Assembly (NCBI GenBank): GCA_019426215.1
Contig: CM033408.1
Location: forward strand, 24,841,953 to 24,905,952
Reading direction: 5' to 3'
DNA from: Buddleja alternifolia
Taxonomy: Eukaryota; Streptophyta; Magnoliopsida; Lamiales; Scrophulariaceae
Length of the DNA: 64,000 nt
Position numbers and translations under genes: made by a program. The notes beneath the pieces are model-generated. The model worked only from the letters and a program-made list of their open reading frames with translations, was not told the origin of the DNA and did not search any database. Shown here one piece after another: positions 57,723-64,000 of the stretch (position 1 is its first letter; every line of letters begins with the position of its first letter).

Positions 57723-58270
57723 TGTGATACCCCTATTTTCAGCCTTGTGGACCCTTTCATATTTATTCGAACGATCAAGAAGAGATTAATACATGGGATA
57801 ATTAGATTTCGTGATTTATTTGATTTGATTGTCTTCTTAGACTAAAGTGAATTAGGTGATACATAAGTGGTTTACTCGATCTTGTGGATATTCTTTGGCA
57901 TTAAAATTTTGGTAGGCTTACTTGATTTCGGGCAAAGAAAAGATTCTTCAAAACTTTGAGGATCAAAGTGAAATTATTATAAAGGAAAAGGACCAATATT
58001 TGGTGGGCATATATTAAGTAGATTATATGTTTTATGACTGAATTGGAAGGTGGATATCAAGTCTAGTGGACTGAACTGCACGTTTCATAAACGTTGGGGT
58101 CAAATTGTAAAACAAAAAAATACAAGGACCAAATGGAAAATTTTTGGAAGTTAAAGAAAAGCTAGTTGATGAGGAAAAAAAATTGAGGGAGGACACGTAG
58201 CTACCTCATTTCTTTTTAAAGGGACACCCCACATGTTATAGACACATAAATATATAGATAGCTTATATAG

Positions 58271-58302
<32 letters not shown>

Positions 58303-59612
58303 TAGTAGATGAGTTTGTATATCAAAATGGTGTCAAGCATAGATGCTTACACCTCCTACTTACTTCCAAACGTGGCAAGGATATAGTGAAGACACCTAAC
58401 CCTTGATACCTTCTTTAACCAACACCTCATCACTTATTCCTGAATATAGAGCCTGCCCACCTCTTGACTTCAGCATTAGAGTGAGTCTTTTAGCAAGAAA
58501 AACGCAGAAACATGCAAGGCATCTTCTTCAACCTTAAAGAAAAAAGAAAAACGCAGTCTGCGCAGTGTTGGGAGTTTGTATATTTGAAGGGTCAAATGAC
58601 ATCCAAATTGCGTTTAATCGGTCTTCATCTCTTCCTAAGAGGCATAGGAACACCATTATGGGTTTAGTTTCTACCCATAAGTTTGGAGTTGCTCACAAAG
58701 TCCATCTAACCGAGACGCGTCTGCACAGAGTCAAAATCTGCTGCTCGGGAAATTTTGGCTAGCTATGGATTGGAAGTGGGTTAATTCATCTCTCTCAGTA
58801 TTAGGTATCAAATCCTCACACCTCTAGTGATATATTAAGCATATTTTATTTGGGTTATTGGTTAGGTTGTTAGGTTCTTGTATACATGGTATGAATAGAG
58901 GGAACTAGAATTACAAATTCTGAATTTGCTTTTGTGGCTGTATTTAAGCGACTAAATGTGTGAATTTCTTTATGAAAAATTTTCTGGAGAGTTATGGTCA
59001 TGTCTAGAATATACTGGGAAAAGTTTGGAAGGATTGGAGTTGTTTTGGATTTTATAAAAGTCTTGAAATAAAGCTGCCAGTCTGTTAGCGGAATTGAACG
59101 GTGACACTGTTTTGAACCTATTTTACCAACCTGGATAGATGTTTTCATTCCTAAACTTTTTATGTACAAACATATGTGTGTTGGTAACGTTTTAACAAAA
59201 TTTGGGAGCTTTTGGACTAACAGGGGATTTTATAAAAATATTTGAAACTGGACTGGCTGTCCTAGAAAAACGTTTTCGTGCATTCACATTTTGGTGACCA
59301 AATCACCAACCTCAATATGTTAATTAATTCTGAAAATATTATGGCATGTTATGCAATCTGATTCCCCAGTTATTGTGAAGTTTGGGAGAATAATATTTCG
59401 TGCATGTTCATGTAGTTCATAGGACCGCATAGGATTTTTCGAGTAGATTATTAAGACGAGTGTTAGAGAATAGATTTCTAATATAATCCTTGGATTAACA
59501 GGTGGTGTTAGTAAACCGCTCAAGGACGATGCTGAATAACTTGGAAGTTAGTGTGAGTTGTCTCTCAAAATTATAGTTATATGTCTTTCAAAACTGGAAG
59601 GAATATAATACG

Positions 59613-59654
<42 letters not shown>

Positions 59655-61091
59655 ATGTACTTTCAACATGCTTTGAACACTTGACATGAAAATGAGTTTC
59701 AACACTTTCAAATCAAATTCAGGACTCATTTTACATTCACCAATTCTTGGCACCAACTATTACCTGCATGAATGTTTTCAAACACGTATCTTGCAAAAGT
59801 AATTTTTCAGGCATGTTTTGTGAAAATGAATTCGAGGAAAACATTCTTTTAAGGAAATTCTGAAAAACTATTTGTTCGATTAAATATTTCATCGTGAACT
59901 AAAATGCTTCATTGCATCATTCGTGACATACGTGATTGCTTACTTATTTCAGATGCATAATTTATATAAGAATGATTTCGAAATAAACATCGGTTTTCTG
60001 ATTTTTGTGAAATTACTCCATCATTGGTCTTGTATCTTGATCATTTGCCGTGATGGTGTTCTTGTGACGTGTTGCATCTGACGTGGTTGTGTTGGGCCCA
60101 AGGTCGGGCGATGGATAGGGCAGGGTTCGGCCGGTCAAGCATGGGCTTGCGGTCTTAAACAGTTCCCGCTATTCACGTCCAGATCCATGCACCTAGGACG
60201 GAGTGCTCTGAGGGTGCATGGGTCATTTATCGTGTGGCATACTCCGAATATGACCAAATCGGGCATCGCGAGCCTGCGTGGGGAGGTATAAGGTGATGGC
60301 TTTTAAGCCGCGTGTTCAGGGGTGATAAGGAAGAAGCAGCGGGACCCAAAGTGCTGTGGGTAAATCATCGGACGCGATGGTATTGCTAACATGGCCCCCT
60401 ACTGCTTAAGCGTGTCTTGTACGTGTTATATAAACATGTGTTGAACGTGTTACTTAAACATGTCTTGTACGTGATACTTGCATTGAACTACATGCTTTTT
60501 AAAATGCATGTTTTGAAACTTAAATATCATGCCACCAATCGTTCCAACTTTATCATGAACGTAATTTTTCCAAGCATGTTTTCAATGATATTTGACAAAA
60601 CCTCATCGTGCATATACTAAGACCTTTGTCTCATACTAGCTATTGCTTAATTGTTACTATGATCACAAATTGCTATTCTTATTTAGGATTTCAATGATCC
60701 TTTGAAAATCAACAAAAACTATTATTGTTTTTCCCCTCACTAATTTATCATTTGGGTCTAAAAACTAATTTGAGAAACTTGCACACAAGCACTGGCACTC
60801 ACTAAGCCTTTGCTTACGTATTTTGTTTCATTCCTTCCTTCCAGTTGTAGGTGAGTTGAGCAATGAGACTAGTTGGAGGATAACAGGAATAGACATAGAC
60901 GATCCAAGAGGTAAAAACTGGTAGTTTTATTCAAGGATATTAAGTTACTTCGTGATGCGGATGATAGTTTCAGGAGTAGGACCCTAAGATACATTGATAA
61001 AAATTGGGTCCATGTTTGGAATTGGAACTACAGCTACGATAGACTTATGTATTCAAGTTGGGTCTTTTATGACCAAATTTTGGGGCGTTAC
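57723..61091 (+). mobile_element. 3' LTR of the LARD element
   Basis: Nearly identical to 50703-54044. Differences seen by eye are a few single-base substitutions, homopolymer changes and a longer TA run (about 59613-59651). The last 20 bases (ACCAAATTTTGGGGCGTTAC) differ clearly from those of the 5' LTR (ACCCAATCATTGGGGCGTGACA). Confidence 0.88.
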
Positions 61092-61093
61092 CA

Positions 61094-62530
61094 TTTTAGT
61101 CTTTAACTAGAAAATATAATGAAAAAGGTGAAGAAGGGGAGGTTCATGCTATTTTTCAAATGTGAGGGGTGCGGGTGCCAAATGCTCATAGTTCAGGGAA
61201 GGTCAATGCAATTATCCCTAAGAAACAGATGTGATTTAGCCCATAAGATTGGTAAGTCTTGAAGTAAAGCAAAGGCATATATAATCTATTTTTCAATTTA
61301 AAAAAATAAAAATATTACGCCACCCACTGCTATAATAGGTAATTACACATACTTATCCTCTTATAATTGAAATTACAAATACCTAACCCACTATAATTAA
61401 AAATTACATTTACCCCTCTGTGATCAGTTTTTTGATGACGTCATGTGAACTTCGAAAAATGCCCCTTCCAAATGTCATTTAGGAAAAATTACACCCACCT
61501 CCCCTCTTATTTTTGAAATTACACAAACTTCCCCTATTAAAATGCAGTTCTTACAATCACTCCACTATGTATTAAAAAATTCTTATAATTTAACTACTAA
61601 AAACCTTACAATTAGCCCCCTATAGTGGGTGTTGGTAATTTCGAAAATAAGAGGGAATTTTTGGTAATTACACATTATAAGAGGGGGTACAGCCGTAACA
61701 AAAATATTATTCCAGCTTTCTTGATTTTTTTTAATAATTGAAGTGAATGGCAAAATATCATTTAGTATTGTTTGACTATTGATTTTGGAACGAAACAAAA
61801 ATATATGATCGATTTATTTGTGTTTAGCACAAACTGTTGGCAAAAAAATCTATTGCAATAATGGGCGGTATTTATGAAGATGCAAAATGATACATCGATC
61901 CACGAGTTTAGACTCGATCTCCTTAAGACATTATTGCTCCACATCTGGTGGTTACGGAATATGACAATTCTCTCAAGATACAACGACGGCGTCTCCGAAA
62001 CAGTACCACTACTAATTTCCAAGTCTAGCGGACAAAATACTTGTTCCAAACTCTCTCGATGGACACGAATGATTAAATGCACATCTATACATTTAATATG
62101 AAAAAATATTCTTACAATATTAAATCAATATTTAAGAATATTTCAAAGTACTCAAATTAGTACTAAATAGTTCTTAAAATAATATTTAAGAACTTCAAGA
62201 ATGTTGTAAAAGCTCAATATAGCATTTAATATTCAACATCATTCTTACAATATTAAAATTAATATTTATTAAACAAAAAAATTCTAAAAAAATACTCAAT
62301 ATTGTATTTAAGAGAAGAAGAGAGTAGAGAATATGATTATGGTGTCTTAAATTTCGAAAATAGAGAGCCTATTTATAGAGAAAGAAAAGTTTTGGGAAAA
62401 ATTTGTAGTTTTTCAGATTTCAGCAGAAGGGCCCAAAAGTTGTGACTTTTGGACGAAAACCCCCCTAACGCACTATTCGGAATCTGCAAATTTGCCCCCA
62501 AAAGCCGCTCCCTTTGTGAACAGCTTCTAG
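61094..62530. other. Intergenic with an inverted-repeat MITE and possible minus-strand LTR promoter
   Basis: About 61330-61700 has inverted ends containing GGTAATTACACAT and ATTACACATTATAAGAGGGG, a probable MITE without a confirmed TSD. At 62367-62385 the minus strand reads CTCTATAAATAGGCTC, a TATA motif followed by a pyrimidine-rich leader, suggesting a minus-strand LTR fragment. No protein domain is recognised. Confidence 0.42.
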
Positions 62531-62531
62531 G

Positions 62532-64000
62532 TGTTAGGATTAATCCCTCAATGCCAACGATGAAATAGACTGTATAGAGCTTTTACCTTTATGTTGTACA
62601 AACTCTTATTTTGATATAAAAGGCAATTTACATTTGTTCAATTAAATCTTAATGCCATTAATGAGTATTGAACATATTAGTAATCAAGAGAGAGCTTCTA
62701 CACCTTAAGAATTAAGGAGATGGACAATAGAAGCGTCAATTCTTTGATTACTTAAAAAGGGTTCTCAAGTCGAAGGGTCTTAATTGGGCATTATGACTAG
62801 ACTTGTATGACATAGGTTCTGACAAAGAGTGTCAGTCGTGTTAGAGTATATGCCCTCAAATACCATAAAGAGGATAGATTTATAGGGCATTAACTTGTAA
62901 CTAAACAATATCTTTTTATAATATAAGGCATTATCTTGTTGTTTTCTTATAGGCATTTGTAAGGTGTTAATAAACGATGTAAAGTCCTTGAGAATAAGGC
63001 AAACCTTCTACTTCCTTTGGGATAGGAAGAATGACACTAGAAGGGTTTGATCCTTATTCTCTAAATAGAGTTTGCAAGTCTAAGAAAGTATTTGACTGGA
63101 CATCAATACAGAACAAGGACTTGCATGATATAAGTTTTGACAAAGAAAGTGTCAGTCAAACACTATGGGAATGATAGTGGGAACTTATGTCATGGACATG
63201 TAAGTTAGACTGATATGTTCGAACACGGCTCGCATCAGTTTCATCACATTGGTATTCACTCACTAACAGTCAATGATGAAACTGATAAGTTGTGATAGGT
63301 ACGCATGAACCTTAGACCTGAGGAATCGAGTTGAAGATGTACTTGTGACATCAAGTCTGTCATTAGAGTAGTTAGATCCAATTCACCATTTTGTGGGATC
63401 GACGTCGAAGAGCGACTTGATGGCAAGTAGCATTGTTAACTGATTAGCAAAATGGGATTTATTTCTCTCATAAGTGAATCAGCTAAATATCCTATGTAGT
63501 CATGAATGAGTGAGGTTAAAAGTCTTTGGCCAAAGCATAAAATGACCTCGACTCATTATGAGCTAAGCATATGGTCAAGTCATGTGAGTTTGACTAAAAC
63601 CATGACTCTCAATTGATTGGGATATAAGAATAAAAGGTTTATACACATACGGTATTCATAGCGTATATGGTTTGGAATGATCCTATTCATTCGTTCTGAA
63701 TTGGGATACGATGTGAGCCACGTGACTGACTAGTTGTAACTCACTTGCTTTTGGTTTCCTCCCAATTGCCTTTTGAGACGAACCTAAAGAGTCTCGCTTA
63801 AAGGAAGTGAAAAAAGAAAATCATGGAAAAAGACTTGAGAGAATTTTTGAAATTGGATATCGAGATTACTTAATTAATCATTAGATGATTTTATTAATTA
63901 ATTAAGTTAATGAATTAATTAATTCCTTAGAGGAATTTAATTATAATATTAACATGAATTTAATTGATAATTTAATTAATTTATTTATTGGATAAATAAT
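62532..64000 (+). mobile_element. Two nested Copia-type LTRs of one family (second runs off the window)
   Basis: The first LTR starts TGTTAGGATTAATCCCTCA (62532); a second starts TGTTAGAGTATATGCCCTCA (62839). Both share an ordered set of motifs: ATAAGGCA/AAAGGCA, AGCATTC/CTACTTCC-type text, and GACAAAG-AGTGTCAGTC (about 62820 and 63138). The second start lies directly after GTGTCAGTC of the first, so one LTR appears inserted in the other. TGTTAG...TATGCCC starts are typical of Ty1/copia LTRs. No internal domain is in the window. Confidence 0.55.

Larger units (their letters stand above)
50703..61091 (+). mobile_element. LARD-type non-autonomous LTR retrotransposon, about 10.4 kb
   Basis: Two direct LTRs of about 3.34 and 3.37 kb flank a 3.68-kb interior. 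The interior starts with a Met-type primer-binding site and ends with a polypurine tract, but contains no gag or pol. Very long LTRs with a non-coding interior define LARD elements, which depend on proteins of a coding relative, possibly a Tekay-like chromovirus given the TGTSACRCCCC-type termini. LTRs are nearly identical, so the insertion is recent. It lies in the decayed Tat-like element. No target duplication was found. Confidence 0.88.

Noticed and set aside
57489..57845. 118-codon ORF as a possible LARD gene
   Set aside because: It crosses the polypurine tract into the LTR and has no recognisable domain; more likely chance openness.
61762..62101. ORFs on both strands (106 and 75 codons)
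   Set aside because: Mutually overlapping, no family motif I can name; possibly retroelement debris but not supportable as a gene.

Overview
This window is nuclear DNA from a flowering plant, most likely a eudicot. It is AT-rich intergenic sequence packed with nested transposable elements, and holds one 100-N assembly gap (4083-4182). The plant assignment rests on CACTA, Athila-type, Tat-type and Copia-type elements, plant MITEs, and two small proteins carrying motifs I know only from land plants. There are no bacterial genes, rRNA, tRNA or CRISPR arrays. Only two host genes are well supported, both short, single-exon and on the minus strand: 14581-15027 (148 aa) and 45261-45614 (117 aa, with a clear TATA box). 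A third candidate at 22047-22367 is weak.

Layout. 1-640: probable minus-strand LTR fragment. 641-10.6 kb: AT-rich repeats, a SINE-like copy, a CACTA-like MITE, and a diverged duplication (4183-6465 versus 8061-9760) whose first copy carries a Tourist-like MITE. 9.8-11.35 kb: a hAT-like and a Mutator-like non-autonomous element. 11.35-15.1 kb: a local duplication and the first host gene. 16.1-19.8 kb: a gypsy LTR fragment holding a Mutator-like MITE and a 2.55-kb deletion-derivative CACTA. 19.9-24.8 kb: more MITEs and an RNase H relic. 24.8-26.35 kb: a Copia remnant with its 3' LTR. 26.35-43.8 kb: a decayed Athila-type element with LTR, gag, protease, reverse transcriptase, integrase and an envelope-position ORF. 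An 8061-bp CACTA transposon (31433-39493) sits inside its RNase H region and a hAT-like MITE sits after pol. 45-46.6 kb: the second host gene, with a long-TIR element next to its TATA box. 48.6-50.7 kb: LTR, primer site and Gag-like ORF of a Tat/Ogre-like element. 50.7-61.1 kb: a LARD-type element with two almost identical 3.3-kb LTRs and a non-coding interior. 62.5-64 kb: two nested Copia-type LTRs.

The most interesting object is the 8-kb CACTA element. It has perfect 3-bp target duplications and matching termini. It carries an uninterrupted 863-codon transposase and a second gene for which I could assemble 12 phase-consistent exons (724 codons). That gene ends in a Ulp1/SUMO-protease-like C48 domain with His, Asp, Gln and Cys all in place. 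The small CACTA at 17.2 kb is an internal deletion derivative of the same family and keeps only the last two exons of that protease gene. The window thus shows a candidate autonomous element, its deletion derivative and several CACTA-like MITEs together.
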